Positions 46,901 through 58,330 of a stretch of DNA of 64,000 bases are shown here, one piece after another. Location of the stretch: positions 171,386,934-171,450,933 of the forward strand of contig JAVMKO010000001.1 in NCBI GenBank assembly GCA_032164245.1, in the 5' to 3' direction. Both the position numbers and the translations under genes were made by a program. The notes under the pieces are model-generated. The model was not told the origin of the DNA and did no database searches. It saw nothing but the letters and a program-made list of their open reading frames with translations. This DNA comes from Sternotherus odoratus. Lineage: Eukaryota > Chordata > Testudines > Kinosternidae. How positions within the stretch are numbered: position 1 is the first letter of the stretch; each line of letters starts with the position of its first letter.

Positions 46901-48949
46901 CAACTTTTTGTCTACAAAAATGTTAGCAGAAAGAGAAAGTGTTATGAATCCTTGTGTTTTCGAACCATAATTCTTTCTGGAGGGATTCATGTGGTCCTCT
47001 TTGTAGGTTTGGAAATCATCCAATCAGGGAACATAAACAATAGCATGTCATTTAGGTGACCAATCACACAGCACACATAGCAAATTATGAATAGTGAAAA
47101 CTCCAAGCAATAATCACAGCAGTAGTCTGAATAATCTGTCATGTGAAACACACTTACATGAACCATTTGTCAAATAACTTCACAGAACAAACCCATTAAT
47201 AAAAAAAATCAGTCTTCTCACAGATAAATCACAAAGGGTGAAATTTACCCCTAAGCAGAGGGTCAACACAGGGCCAAAGCACCTCTTCAATCTTCCATCA
47301 GCCCTCAAAACAGGGCTTCGCTGGGAATTAAGTGATATGTAGCCTTTGGACTGGCTGAAGTTTACCCTTTGTGAATTATCCGTGAGAAGACTTTGATTTT
47401 TCCCCTAAACAGGAAAAGGGACTAACTGAGCAGAACAAATGATTCATTTGCAATAGTTTACATAGTTGCAATCAGTCTTTGCTTTATTGTCTTTGGCGTT
47501 TTGCAAAGGCTGAAGCAGATATGCCTGGATAGGCTATGAAGGAACTATAATGTAATCTATTGTGGTGGGGAAGGAAGGCTAAAGGGTTTTACAGTTAAAG
47601 ATTTTTTTGCCATTGCAATGTAAATAAATAGGTCCGTTGTGGAATTATAAACTACGGTAACTTAGGGGCAGCTGTGTGTTTTCTGAATGGGGTTATGAAA
47701 ACGGGGTTAAGAAGGAAACCCACCCTCAAACTTCATGGCCAGTGCTGCTCTGGATGTATATGTAGGTATATTAAAGCCGATAAACTGGCAAAAGTTACTC
47801 TGGTATGATGCAACTGGCAACAAAAGCATCACTAAGATAATGTGCTATTGTGACCACTGGTAACATTGCTTAGTGTTCTGACATTGAAAAGCTGCTATAA
47901 AAGAAACTCCTAAATAATTTTGATGTTTGGACTGTATATGAGGAGGAAAGATTAGCCTGTGCTGGTCTCTGTAGCTTGGGTGGGTGAGAGGAGAGGCAAA
48001 ATGGGATCCTGAGAGGAACAGGTTGAAATCAGTAGCAGTTTAAGATAGTGGCTAATTTTAAAACAAGAGGCTGTGGCTTGAAATTGGGATGGGTGGGTGC
48101 AAAAGCAATTCAGACAAAACTACTTCACAGAAAATAGCTTATCAATTAGCATAGATTGAAAAAGTCAGCAACTGAAATATGGAGCAGAGTGTAAACCAGC
48201 TGTAGAGGGAAATGAACAGGGTTTTTGGACACACACAGAATTCAGGGTTGTAGCCACTAATTGGATTTTTAGGGATGTGATGAGATTGGCTGGTGTTGTC
48301 TGGGCTTGTGAGGACAGGCTTTAACAGAGCATATTATTTTTTCCTGGCTGTTAATATTCCTGTGGCTCTGGCTCATTTTGGACATGATCCAGCCTTCCCT
48401 GAAGTCAATGGGAGTAGTTCCTTGATTTCAGTGAGCTTTGGATCAGGCCGGTAAATACGTCTGTATGTAAGGATGAAAAACTAGTAGGGCTTTAAGATTT
48501 TTCTTGGCACTGGTGGATTATCTTGTTCTACAATTACCAAACAAAACCAGACACCCTATTAAAATGACTTACAGTGGTCAAAGAACAGTGCTGCTTTAAT
48601 CCTTGTCTCCCTCCAGGGCTGTGGGCCCTTGAAGTCTTCCTTCCGTGTTGATTGGTTAAGGAGTCCCGGGTTCCTAATTCATTCTGCTCTCTCTCCTACT
48701 AGCTGGTATTGAGTTTTAAGTTGAGGCATAAAGTCTAATATTCATATCTTCAGAAGTCAAAGTCTGTAGTTTTTAGAATATTTAGCATCCAACATAAATA
48801 AGTTTAAGTGCCTTCCTCAACTTAGTTTTATATAGTAGCTAATTTTAGGCATAAATATTTTGAAGTCCTCTACACACAGGTAGTATTGACGTGTGGTCAC
48901 ATACCATATGTACTTAGACATCGCTCTTCTCGGTCAGCCATAAGGAAGA
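46901..48949. other. No gene recognised; one palindromic repeat
   Basis: Palindrome at 48388-48450 ('gatccagccttccctgaagt' and 'tttcagtgagctttggatca'). The rest is unique-looking. Confidence 0.5.
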
Positions 48950-49405
48950 GAAATGAAGTTCCCTGACGCCCTCTCCCTCCAGTAGTTTCTGGGAGGGAGG
49001 GGCCAGAAGCGGAAGCTTCTCTCCTGTCTGGCTGGGCCTCTGCCAATCCCCAGGTACCAGGCGCTGCTGCTGCGGCTTCAATGAATGAGCTGGGGTGGTG
49101 CTTCCCAGGATCCCTCTGCAGCGGCAGCCAGGAGCGATAAGCCAGGCTCCCCGCCGCCCTCCCGTCTCTCTCTGCGGGAGGCTTACCGCTCCTGGCCGCC
49201 GCTGCAGAGGGCTCCTGCGAAGCACCCTGGCTGGGCTGCTGCCAACCTCCGGCTTCCAGGCGCTGCTGCTGCAGCCTTAATGAACAAGCTGGGGCGGCGC
49301 TTCACAGGAGCGAGGGGGGCGTGTCAGTGATGCGGCCCTCGGACCAGTGCACTAGTCCTCATGCGGCCCTCATGGTCATTTGATTTCGAGATCCCTGCTC
49401 TAGAC
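48950..49405. repeat. GC-rich repeat with nested inverted and direct repeats
   Basis: Arms at 49099-49147 and 49178-49223 are inverted copies ('cctctgcagcggcagccagg' against 'cctggccgccgctgcagagg'). In addition 49031-49110 and 49229-49310 are direct copies of about 80 bp ('ccaggcgctgctgctgc', 'gagctggggtggtgcttc'). The right end 'tttcgagatccctg' is hAT-like. Left boundary uncertain. Confidence 0.65.
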
Positions 49406-49708
49406 CTTATAAGCTGAAGAGCTGAAGAAGCAATTTCATTAGTTTGGTGGTGCAGGGGATTGCCAATATACATGAGCAGGCCTGATCTATTTCATGCAGA
49501 AAAATGTGATGGTAAGTGTACACCCAGGGCAATGTATCACAAGGTGATTCCTTGGTTTTATTTCCCAGCCTTCAGATATAACAGGAAGTAGTGCTGCAAC
49601 TGAAGTTTTTGAATTTCATTCCTGAATTTAATGTGCACAGTAACAAAAAATTCATTTTTGCCTGTTCTGTCCCTACAGAAAAGAATTCCAAAGGTAAATG
49701 CTCTAGGA

Positions 49709-49806
49709 CAGTGATTGGCAACCTTCAGCCTTTGGCTCGGACATGGCCCATCAGGGTAATCCGCTGGCAGGCCCTGAGACAGTTTGTTTACATTGGCCAT
49801 CCCCAT
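49709..49806 (+). mobile_element. hAT-like fragment
   Basis: Begins 'cagtgattggcaaccttcag' (hAT-type end) and contains 'cccatcagggtaatccgctg' and 'gtttgtttacattgg', a signature of a frequent turtle element. The right end is missing. Confidence 0.6.
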
Positions 49807-51339
49807 TGTTTTGTGTCACTTTCAAGCTGATTATGTAAAGCAGCCATAAATTCGGATTAACTAGTCAGTTAGACTGGGTTCACAGCTACTTTATCTCAGT
49901 TCCAGTGATTCTTGCTCTATAAGCCTTTTCTATACGGAATAAGTGAACAAACATGGTGCCATACAGTAGTGATGTGTTTGATTCTAAATCAGTTGTGCTC
50001 TTAGATTATATGATAAATTAGGCTTGTTCATATTTTTCTCTGTAATGCACCCAGGGCAGATAAAAGGTTGTCTGTTTGTCTTAACTGTGCATTGCCATAC
50101 CTTAAAAGAAATGCAAACCAGTTGTGTTAAACCTGTATTCTGAGTTGACACACTGAGTTCTGGGGTAATTATAACACACCAGTGATATATTTTACCCCAA
50201 ATTACTGATACATACTCATCTTTACCTTCAGTTTAACACAATTTTTATTTCCAGATCAAAAACTAAGGGCTCCATTCTGCTTCCCTTGCTTATGTTGGGT
50301 AGTCTTCTTAATTAGGACTACTTGCATGGGAAAATACTCCCCAGCATGAACAGTCTAATTTTAGGCATCAATATCTGGTGGAATCTGAATTAGTATTCTA
50401 GAACGGTATCTCTATAAATGTAGGGAACAAGTTATGATATTCTTATTCACATAGAGTAGTAGCTCGACTTCAGTAGGACCACTCATAGAATAAAATAATA
50501 CTCACAGTTAAGAGTATTGGAATCTGGCCCAGTGGAATTTAATAGAACATGGTATCTCTTCTACAGAATTCTTAAACCTTCCTCTAGGATAGAATTTAAG
50601 CAGGATTGTAACTCTGTTATAACCTCTGTAAATGAGGTTGTTTCTCCAAATGTTTTAAACAAAATCCCAATGAGCCATGCAACTGTGATCTCTACCTTTT
50701 TTTTTCATTGACAGCTTTCTGGTGTTGAAGCATGAAAGCACATGTGTCCAGTGACTTCCTTGAATTGCCTTGCGCAATATTAAATTACTGCAGTGTCTGA
50801 CAGACAGAACCACACTTGAATAATTTGGAAGCATGTTCTGCACAAACGCAACTGATATAACTCAGAATTCTTTTAAGTTTGACTTTTTTATGTATATGGA
50901 TGACTTTTTCTTACAGAAATCAATAGAACTATACTTTATAATACTGTACTCTTAAGATCAATATTAAATAACTAAAACCAAGCTTTTTGGGGAGAAATAA
51001 ATCCCATAACTGTAAATTTTCCAGAAACCTGAGCTCTATCCAATTGATCGTATCCAGTGTTCAGTAATCTGCCCCAATACATTTTATGGCCACTTAAACT
51101 ATTGCTCATATATTTAACACTATATTTTGTGCTAGCAAAAGTTAATAAGTGACTCTAACACTGAGGAAATCCAACCGGAGGTTGGTGATTTGGAGTATGT
51201 TCTCTTGAAGCAGTTTTCATTATACTGCTACATTTTGGGGGGAAATATGAACAAAGAGCTAGTTATCCATCACAGCTCGATAGGTTCTAATAACATTGTA
51301 GGTAATTGTTTTACAACATGAAAGTCCAATAGAACATGC
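49807..51339. other. No gene recognised
   Basis: AT-rich unique-looking DNA without coding or repeat signal that I can support. Confidence 0.45.
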
Positions 51340-51847
51340 TCTGAGGGACAAAGCTGCCGCTTCCTGGCTCCTGACACCCCGAGCTCTGGCAGTGATCTAA
51401 AAGGGCCAGGGACTCTGGCTGCCACTATCGTAGCAGCAGCAGGAGTTCCTGGCACTTTTAAATTGCTGGCCCAGGGTCAGCTGCCCTTTTGACACCTCCC
51501 CCCCCCAACGCTGGCGGCCGGGGGGGCAAAAGGGGCAGCAAGCTTATGCTTCCCCCCCCCCTTCATCAGCAGCCTGGGGCAGGGACAAAAGGGGCAATGA
51601 TGTTGAAGCACTGTGGCAGTCCTTTGCCTCATTTCCCTCCCCCATCGGCAGCCCTGCCGGCAGGGTCTGTACCGGCAGGGCCACTGACTGGAGAAAAGGG
51701 GCAGCAGTGTTAAAGCGCTGTCATGGCAGCCCTTTAAGGAGGGTCCTTTGCGGCGGCAGCGCTTTAACATGGGCTGCGTACGGGCCAGTACTGGCTTATT
51801 ACCGGTATGCCGTCCTGGCCTGTCCTGGTTCACCTTCACCCTGGTAA
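51340..51847. repeat. GC-rich interspersed repeat, unassigned
   Basis: Features 'ccttttgacacctccc', 'gacaaaaggggcaatgatgt', 'gcagtgttaaagcgctgtca' and 'ttaccggtatgccgtcctgg'. The block 'aaaaggggca...ttgaagc' / 'ttaaagcg' recurs twice. I recall it as turtle repeat DNA. The 120-codon minus frame at 51477-51839 is spurious. Confidence 0.5.
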
Positions 51848-51855
51848 GGCATGTT

Positions 51856-52615
51856 TAGGGTGACCAGATGTCCTGATTTTATCGGGACAGTCCCAATTTT
51901 AGGGGTCTTGTCCCACGTCCCGACCGTACCTCGGTCGGGATACCCTTTGTCCCGATATCGGGACCGAGGGAAGTTCGGGGAATTCAGGGCGCCGCTCACC
52001 ACTTCTCTGCCTGTGGAAGCTCCAGCAGGAGCTTGCAAATTGGCCCCAGGCAGACACAGAGGCAGCGAGGTCTTCCCACCGCCACATGTTGCAGGGGTGG
52101 GGCTTGCAAAGAGTCCCTGGCTCCCCTCCCCTCTCCCCCCCCAAGGTAGGCGTTCGGAGTGGGTGAAGGGCCCTGCATGACTGCACCACAATCTGCGGTG
52201 CTGGGGGGTTCGCCCGGAACTGGAGACAGGCGGGGGCCATGAGCTGCCGACCCATGGCAGGGGGTGCTGCGCCCGGCCCTGGAGCTGGGGGAGGGGGGTA
52301 TGCGCTGGCAGCGCCGCTGATCTGCAGCAGGAGGGCTGTGTCTGAAGCTGGGGGGGGGGGGCCTGTGCCGCCAATCCACGGCAGGGGGGTTGCCCCCAGC
52401 CATGGGGGGGGGGCAACGCTGCTGACCCGTGGCAGGGGGGCTGAGCCCAGCCCCGGAACTGAGGGGGTCTCTGAGCCGCCAACGGAGGGGGGGGAACGGC
52501 TGTGCTGGTGACCCGTGGCGGGGGGTGGGGTGGGGAGGTGGGCTGCCTGGCCCTCTCCTCAACCCCCCCCTCCCCATGTGTCCCCATATTTTGTTGTGGT
52601 GATCAGGTCACCCTA
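51856..52615. mobile_element. Non-autonomous hAT with GC-rich internal block
   Basis: Flanked by the perfect 8-mer ggcatgtt at 51848-51855 and 52616-52623. The ends 'tagggtgaccagatg' and 'gatcaggtcacccta' are inverted repeats. The outer 90 bp match the small family member at 36309-36429; about 600 bp of GC-rich DNA replaces the usual middle. No transposase was seen. The frames of 262 and 193 codons come from the GC-rich block. Confidence 0.88.
52230..52545. repeat. Degenerate GC-rich tandem repeat within the hAT
   Basis: About five or six units of 35-70 bp, each with 'ccgctgacccatggcagggg' or a variant, a 'gcccggccctggagctgggg' type half and a poly-G run. Explains the long proline-rich frames on the minus strand. 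Confidence 0.7.
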
Positions 52616-52623
52616 GGCATGTT

Positions 52624-53209
52624 CTAATAAGTAAAAATCATTTATAAAAGGAATACAAAACTCTTTTTGAGCAGTGGGCAGGAATCTGATGGAAAATTAA
52701 AGCAATCTGCTGCACTGAATGTTTCTATGGATTTCTGGCAGTTTATACCCTTGGAAAACTGAATCATGTGAAAATGACGACCTAACATGCTTCCCCCCTT
52801 GAATCTTCTAAGACTTTACAGGCCAGATCACATCTTTGTGGCAGATGGAAACTTTATTTCAGCCCCTCTTGTTTCCCTGCAGGACCCAAAACGTAACAGT
52901 CCTTGATCCCAGTGGGTAACTCCTCCGCAGAGCTGGAGCAGAGCTGTGTACACACAATTGAGGAACGGGGAGGCAATGGTAGCTCTAAGACAGCCTTTGA
53001 TCCTGGAACTAGCTGGGGACCCAGCATGAATATGTTCTTTTCTAATGCTGCTCTCTCTCTTTCTCTCTCTCTCTGGTCCCACTACTTTTCAAAGGTCTAC
53101 TTCTCGACTGCCTATGGCCCTTGCAATAAGCTTGTTTCTCATCCCTGTACAGCCATCCAGGAACCACATACACTCCAGCCCTGGGTTATTTACACAATTA
53201 TATGCTAAC
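52624..53209. other. No feature recognised
   Basis: Has a (tc)n run at about 53048-53074 and no recognised gene. Confidence 0.45.
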
Positions 53210-53390
53210 TAAGAGAGTGCAGAAAGGGAAATGGTGCTATCCCTTTCACTTGGAATGTTTAAAACTAGACTGGACAAAACACTTGAAAATTCATATTTAG
53301 GAACCAGTCGGTACCAACAGGGGATGAAGTAGATGACCTAAGAGAAGCTTTCTCCATCTCTGAGTTTTATGATTTTGGAAACAGCGACAG
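53210..53390 (+). mobile_element. CR1 LINE 3' end, diverged
   Basis: 'ggaatgtttaaaactagact', 'ggacaaaacacttgaaaatt', 'gaagtagatgacctaagaga' and 'ctctgagttttatgattttg' follow the order of a CR1 3' untranslated region. Confidence 0.65.
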
Positions 53391-53705
53391 AACACACTAA
53401 AAAAAAGAAATCCTTTTCACTCCCAGTTCATGGGTGTTACCACTTACCCTCCTTCTGGAAAGCTGAGCCTCTTTGTTCAGTTAGCTTCACTGGAGTGTAA
53501 CTATTGAGCTTAGCTTTGTCTTTCAGCACCAAGAGCTTCCTTTTTATCTAGGACAGAGATAGCTTTTCACTCTGCCCCTTCTAACTTGTTGGTTTGACTG
53601 GTCTGGGCCCTGATTCAGTACTAAGACTAGATAGGAAAGAGTTCACTTGTATTTCCCCTCAGTGGTTGGGCAAGGCACTCACTGCCAGGCTTGCTGTTTT
53701 GGACC

Positions 53706-54233
53706 TGTAGTGAGCGGAAGATTATTGTGACGGCAATCGTAGGGGGCGTAGTTAGGCTTCTGAGTCGCCTCCAGGAGACGGCTTAATAAGGTTATCACCT
53801 TGGGAATGGCCTTGTGTTTCTGTTATCTCGTGTGTGTCTGAGAACAGTTTCTCAGCTGTGTGAGTTGTTTACCCCATCTGTGTGAGAATGAGTGCATGTG
53901 AAACTAAATAGGTAAACTGAGGCAGGACAGCGTATAATCAATAAGGGCTGAACAGCGTGTAATCAACCAATCTTGCTTGCTGCTTGCTATTTATGAGATA
54001 TGTTTATGTATGAAATGTAAATGAGTATGAGTATTTCTGTGCTGACACACCCTTGTGTGTTGGGCTCCTTTCCTGGGCATCACTTGGGTGTGCCAGGTCC
54101 CTCATCAGTGACAGCCTGCAGCCGGGGCCCCCAGGCGTTGTGATGTCACTACCTTCAATAAACTCACCACTTTCCATCTAGCCACTGTGTGAGAGCCTCG
54201 TTTCTATGGGATTGGAGAGGGCACCCTGCAACA
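53706..54233 (+). mobile_element. Solo LTR, 528 bp, perfect 5-bp target duplication
   Basis: Starts 'tgtagtgagcggaag' and ends 'caccctgcaaca'. ggacc flanks both sides (53701-53705, 54234-54238). AATAAA at 54157-54162. Same family as 18133-18675: shared start, 'acagcgtgtaatcaac', 'aataaactca' and end. No internal sequence, so a solo LTR. It sits in or next to the decayed gag element that begins at 56514. Confidence 0.9.
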
Positions 54234-54339
54234 GGACCATTGAAGCTGGTTTGGGGGCTGGTTCTGTGGATGGGGTGGGGAGGCGGCATTGCCACCTGGA
54301 CCTGCTGCAGGCTACCAGTAGCCCTGGATCTCCCTGGTA

Positions 54340-55640
54340 CCAAGAAATTTGTCAAATGATGTCTTGTGGCAGTAAAAACACATCACTCCTCAAGTTCCTT
54401 TTTGGGCCTGTGTGGGTTTACCTCCCACCAAGGTCTTGGTTTAGCCCATTGTCCTTTTTGGAAAGGTTCCCCCCATCTCCCTTCTGGGGGAAGGGTCAGC
54501 TCTGTGCCAATCTCCCTTGACCTTCCTCTCAGACCCAAGGTGGCTAGCTGCATATTCACTGGTCCATTTTCCAGCTATGGTTACATCTCTAGGACTCTTG
54601 TCTATTAACCATATTTCTGGTAGCGGGTGGGGAGAGGCAGTCAGAGTTTAGAGAATTGTTCAATACACATTAACTCATAGGCTTCATTGACCATGGTAAC
54701 CCCCCAACCAGTTCCCCATTCCCTACGTAGCCCCTAATCTGAGTTGAAACCTCACCATAGGTCATGTCTCTTTTTTCTGAACTCCCTGAAACTTTCTCCT
54801 GTGTGCTGTGGGGGTCAAGTTAAACTTTTCTAAGAAAGCTTGTTTAAAACAGTCATAATATTTATAGTCCTCTCTTCCCTCAAGGGTAAAAATGTCCAAG
54901 GCCTTTGTCCCAAACATTAGTGGAGCTAGGTACTTTACCATGTCCCCATTTCCCACCTTATTCAATTCATGCCCCATTTCAAAAGCATATAGGAACACAT
55001 CCATATCATCCCCCTCTCTAAAGCAAGGAAGTAATTTGGATTATATGTCACTTACCAGGCCAGGTACCTGGGGACTGGCTCCACCTACCGGACTACACTT
55101 CTGCTGCTGCAGTCTCATCTCGATGTGATAATGCCGCTCCTTGTCTCTCTCGTACGAACACTGCTGCTGTGAATCTTTTCTTCCTCCTACTCCACAAGCT
55201 GCTGGGTTTCCAGATTCATTGTTCCTCTCCAGCTGCAGCTTCTCCTGCTCTAGCAGATGAGCTGTCCACCACTGCTTGCAGACCAAGTGGTCTGCACAGA
55301 ACATAGTTGCTGCCTCTGTCATCCTCTTCCCTGTTTCTCTCCAGAGTGTTAGCTCCAAGATTCTCCTGTCAACTGGACACTCCATGAATATAGACCATCA
55401 CTCTTTGATTTGATCATTGGAACACAGCAATCTTACTAGCTGTGATTTTTGTTCTGTGCTCAGGGCGGATTCCCTTTCTCTGAATAACCCAATCTGCTGA
55501 TTTTTTTTCTTCAGATGTTCATAATTATTTTTCCTCGTCTCTTTTTTGCTATTCCTTTTCCTGAAAAGACAACTAAGCCTTTTTCCCTCTGTTTTCCCTT
55601 CTATAGTATGTGCCTTTAGTGCTGTTATCACCTACACAAA
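54340..55640 (-). pseudogene. Retroelement gag relic
   Basis: One minus frame runs from 55631 to 54762 (290 codons) with only two internal stops, TGA at 55398-55400 and TAA at 55041-55043. The first part is lysine/arginine-rich and ends in a SAP-like 'KSQLVRLLCSND'. The middle holds a glutamine- and glutamate-rich, coiled-coil-like stretch. The third part (54762-55004) resembles the capsid C-terminal / SCAN-like fold of gag (D-V-F-L-x-A-F-E pattern near its start, F-x-x-K-F-N-L-T-P near its end). Downstream, more diverged sequence ends with a 'CFYC' half zinc knuckle near 54370. It is broken by stops and then by truncation. No pol was identified. Confidence 0.7.
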
Positions 55641-56082
55641 TCACATTCTTAGAAATCCCACACATGCTGCCATTGTATATGTCACAGTTCGGGGCAACTG
55701 TGCTGATATTTCCCTTTAATGATTCAGCAATGTCACTTGCCCTTGACTTCCAGCTTCCCAGGCATTGCTTTGTGGGTGGAGACCCATGTCTCCCTCCCTT
55801 CTGACCAAGGTATTCCCAGGCTGCACAATTTATAGCCTTCACGATGTATTCCCAGCACAGACAGGTTGTCCAAGAAAACCAACTCACTTTCTCTCCAGAG
55901 ACTGGTAACAGAGGGACTATCAACAGGTAAGTACCACACAGCTCTCTAAGCAAGCTTACTTTACTCTTAAGGTAACAGGTACTACAGAGAAGACCTATTA
56001 GAAACAATAAAAGAACCCAGGCTAATAAGCTTACTAGGTATCCCCAATCCCAAATTGAGCTCTTGCAGGAGGAGTCCTTCAA
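55573..56082 (-). CDS. 169-codon open frame between LTR and gag relic, unknown
   Basis: The frame starts 23 bp inside the LTR-proximal boundary and overlaps the start of the gag relic by 59 bp in another frame. Residues 15-40 form a strong hydrophobic segment followed by K-x-K, like a membrane anchor. The C-terminal third has several cysteines and N-x-S/T sites. I do not recognise it. It may be a remnant of the retroelement leader or pure chance; given the dead neighbours, a working gene is unlikely. Confidence 0.2.
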   Translation of the reverse strand: MKDSSCKSSIWDWGYLVSLLAWVLLLFLIGLLCSTCYLKSKVSLLRELCGTYLLIVPLLPVSGEKVSWFSWTTCLCWEYIVKAINCAAWEYLGQKGGRHGSPPTKQCLGSWKSRASDIAESLKGNISTVAPNCDIYNGSMCGISKNVICVGDNSTKGTYYRRENRGKKA

Positions 56083-56104
56083 ACCCCCACCCTGGGGACA
56101 TCCG

Positions 56105-56514
56105 TGTGTTACAAGTTCATCACAGCTTCAGTTCAGCAGAAGCACCCCTATACCATGTTCAGTGTGTTCTTTATACAAGTCAGGGTCTTTGATCTGCAGT
56201 TTCCAGAAGCAGGTAATTAATACGCAAGGAGTCTCTCTCCAGGAAATATCTTCAAAAGGTTGGCTTCAGAGAGGAGAATTTTCATCCCCTTCACCCCAAG
56301 GTACTCCCTAGGAAATCCACTTCACTCAGGTTCCCAAAAGACCTTTGAACTTCCCAATGCCTTCCAGAACTTGCATTAATCTTGTCTTCCTGCTAAAGAA
56401 GTCCAATACAATCTTGCAATAGTACATAAGCACTTGGATTTCTTATATGAGGTAGCCCAAAGGTATTAAACACAATTCAATAAAGTTCATTCAGGATATT
56501 GTCAGTCTGTCACA
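56105..56514 (-). mobile_element. LTR adjoining the gag relic, about 410 bp
   Basis: The minus strand starts 'tgtgacagactgaca' and ends 'gaacttgtaacaca' (TG...CA with short inverted ends). A TATA-like 'tataaag' lies on the minus strand at 56169-56175. The minus orientation is inferred because gag reads away from it. Against that, AATAAA occurs on the + strand at 56478-56483, so orientation is not secure. No tRNA primer site was recognised. Confidence 0.55.
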
Positions 56515-57584
56515 CCCATAGTTTACCCACATCATATCACAGCATTCTAAGAGCAGAAACTGAAAAGAAGTGAACTTCTACAGGTTGTAGAATAGAGTGG
56601 TCAACAGGATTATTTGGGGAACAACCTCTTTCTCTTCTACAGTGGACAGAGGGGTCGGAAGGGAAAGAATATAACCATTATCAGAGTCTGTCTGAAAAAG
56701 GAAGAAGTAGGCAGAAGTCTGCTAGCTAGCATTCTTACTCACTCCTTTGTACTCGCAGGAGTTACTGACATTTGTAAAGTGCTGATATTTTCTTGACTAG
56801 TGCAAGCCTAGGTCCCATCTCTTAAGTGCTTATAGCAGAGCTATGAGTGTTATGGGTTCTTGGTATCTCTGCATTCAGCTTTTCTCTTGGCTTGCAGGTA
56901 AGCGTTGCCCGCTGTCCTGTTGAGCTGGGAGTTGCACAAAGATCCATGGCAATTTAAGACAAGTGAAATGTGCACACCCTCTTGTGGGTGGCAGTGATAG
57001 AAACCAGCTTATTGAAACTGGTAACAGACTAGGAATTCCAGCTCTTTCATTGAGCCCTAAATAACATTGTTCAGATATATCAACTAACTGGAGGGGGAAA
57101 AGAATTTTGGGAGTGGAGGACGTGCCAAAAAACAAACAAACCCCAAGACCTCAGTGGTTCTTCCAAAATCCTACAGTTGGCATTATATAAAATAGCCACC
57201 CCACAACTGCCTTTTCCACTCACCCTCCCAAACGGAACTAGACTGATTGTTCTCTTAACAGCAGCGTTCAACTTTATTGCCAGCTGCTCAATTGCACAAT
57301 GCATGGCCTTGAAATCTGGTAGGTCACATGACAGGACTCAGTAAGTAACTGAGGGTATAACTGGGGTATAACTTCTTGTCCTCCTGGCCCATGTCGTATA
57401 ACCAAAGACAGGATATAAAATTCAGTGTCTTAATGCTTCTCTTCTGCCTCTCACCTTTTAAAAGCCAATAACAGAATAGGGACAGGTTCTATAATGCAGA
57501 AGCTACCAACATTTGGAAACTACAGCTAGGAATCTGCTTATTCCTGAGCACTTAGGCCCCCTAAACTTTAAAAATGTTTTAACA
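56515..57584. other. No feature recognised
   Basis: Unique-looking DNA without coding signal. Confidence 0.45.
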
Positions 57585-58330
57585 GGGACAACTCTGCTAG
57601 TTGTGCCGAGAATGTTACAGGTCCTTGTGAGACCAGCTCTCTCCATTGTGAAAACTGACCATTTATTCCTATCCTTTGTTTCCTATCTTTTCACCAATTA
57701 CTGATCCAAGAGAAAACCTCCCCTCTTATTGCAAGAGCTTTTGGTGAAGGACTTTGTCAATGGATTTCTAAAAATCCATGTACACTGTATCAACAGGATC
57801 CCTCTTATCCATATACTTGTTGACCCCTTCAAAGAATTCTAATACATTGGTGAGGCATAACTTACCTTTACAAAAGCCAGGTTAACTCATTCTCAACAAA
57901 TCATGTTCATCATGTAACTGATCACTCTGTTCTTTACTACAGTTTCAACCAATTTGCCTGGTATTGAGGTTAGGCTTACCAACCTGTAACTGCCAGGATC
58001 ACCTCTGGAGCCTCCACTTCCCCCCTCCCTTTTTTTTTTTTTTTTATAATCAGCATTACATTAGCTATCTTCCAGTCATCTAGTACGGGACTTGTTTCAT
58101 CAATAGGTTACATACAAGAGTTAGTTATTTTGCAATTTCATATTTGAGTTCCTTCAGCACTCTTGGGTGAATACCATCTGGTCCTGGTGACTGAGTACAG
58201 AACGGGGACTATAATATGGTCATTTACCAGTAAAGATCCTTTTCTCCTTTCTCCTATGTGATATTTTTGATTTTTTTTAGGTCTCCCAGACACATTTTTT
58301 TTATTTGAAATTACCTGCCTGAAACATGTT
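57585..58330 (-). pseudogene. CR1-type LINE reverse transcriptase relic
   Basis: On the minus strand the order 'gaccagatggtattcaccca', 'gttccttcagc'-complement, 'ggcttttgtaaaggtaagtt' and 'ttctttgaaggggtcaacaa' matches the fingers-palm part of CR1 ORF2. It is full of stops and has a poly-A/T slippage tract at 58031-58047. Confidence 0.75.

Noticed and set aside
51799..52587. 262-codon minus-strand open frame (and a 193-codon frame in another register)
   Set aside because: It lies within and around a GC-rich hAT and its tandem repeat; several frames are open on both strands and the product is low-complexity proline-rich.
51330..52627. 10-bp inverted pair 'tagaacatgc' / 'gcatgttcta' outside the hAT, as ends of a larger element
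   Set aside because: Too short, and no target duplication could be found beyond it.
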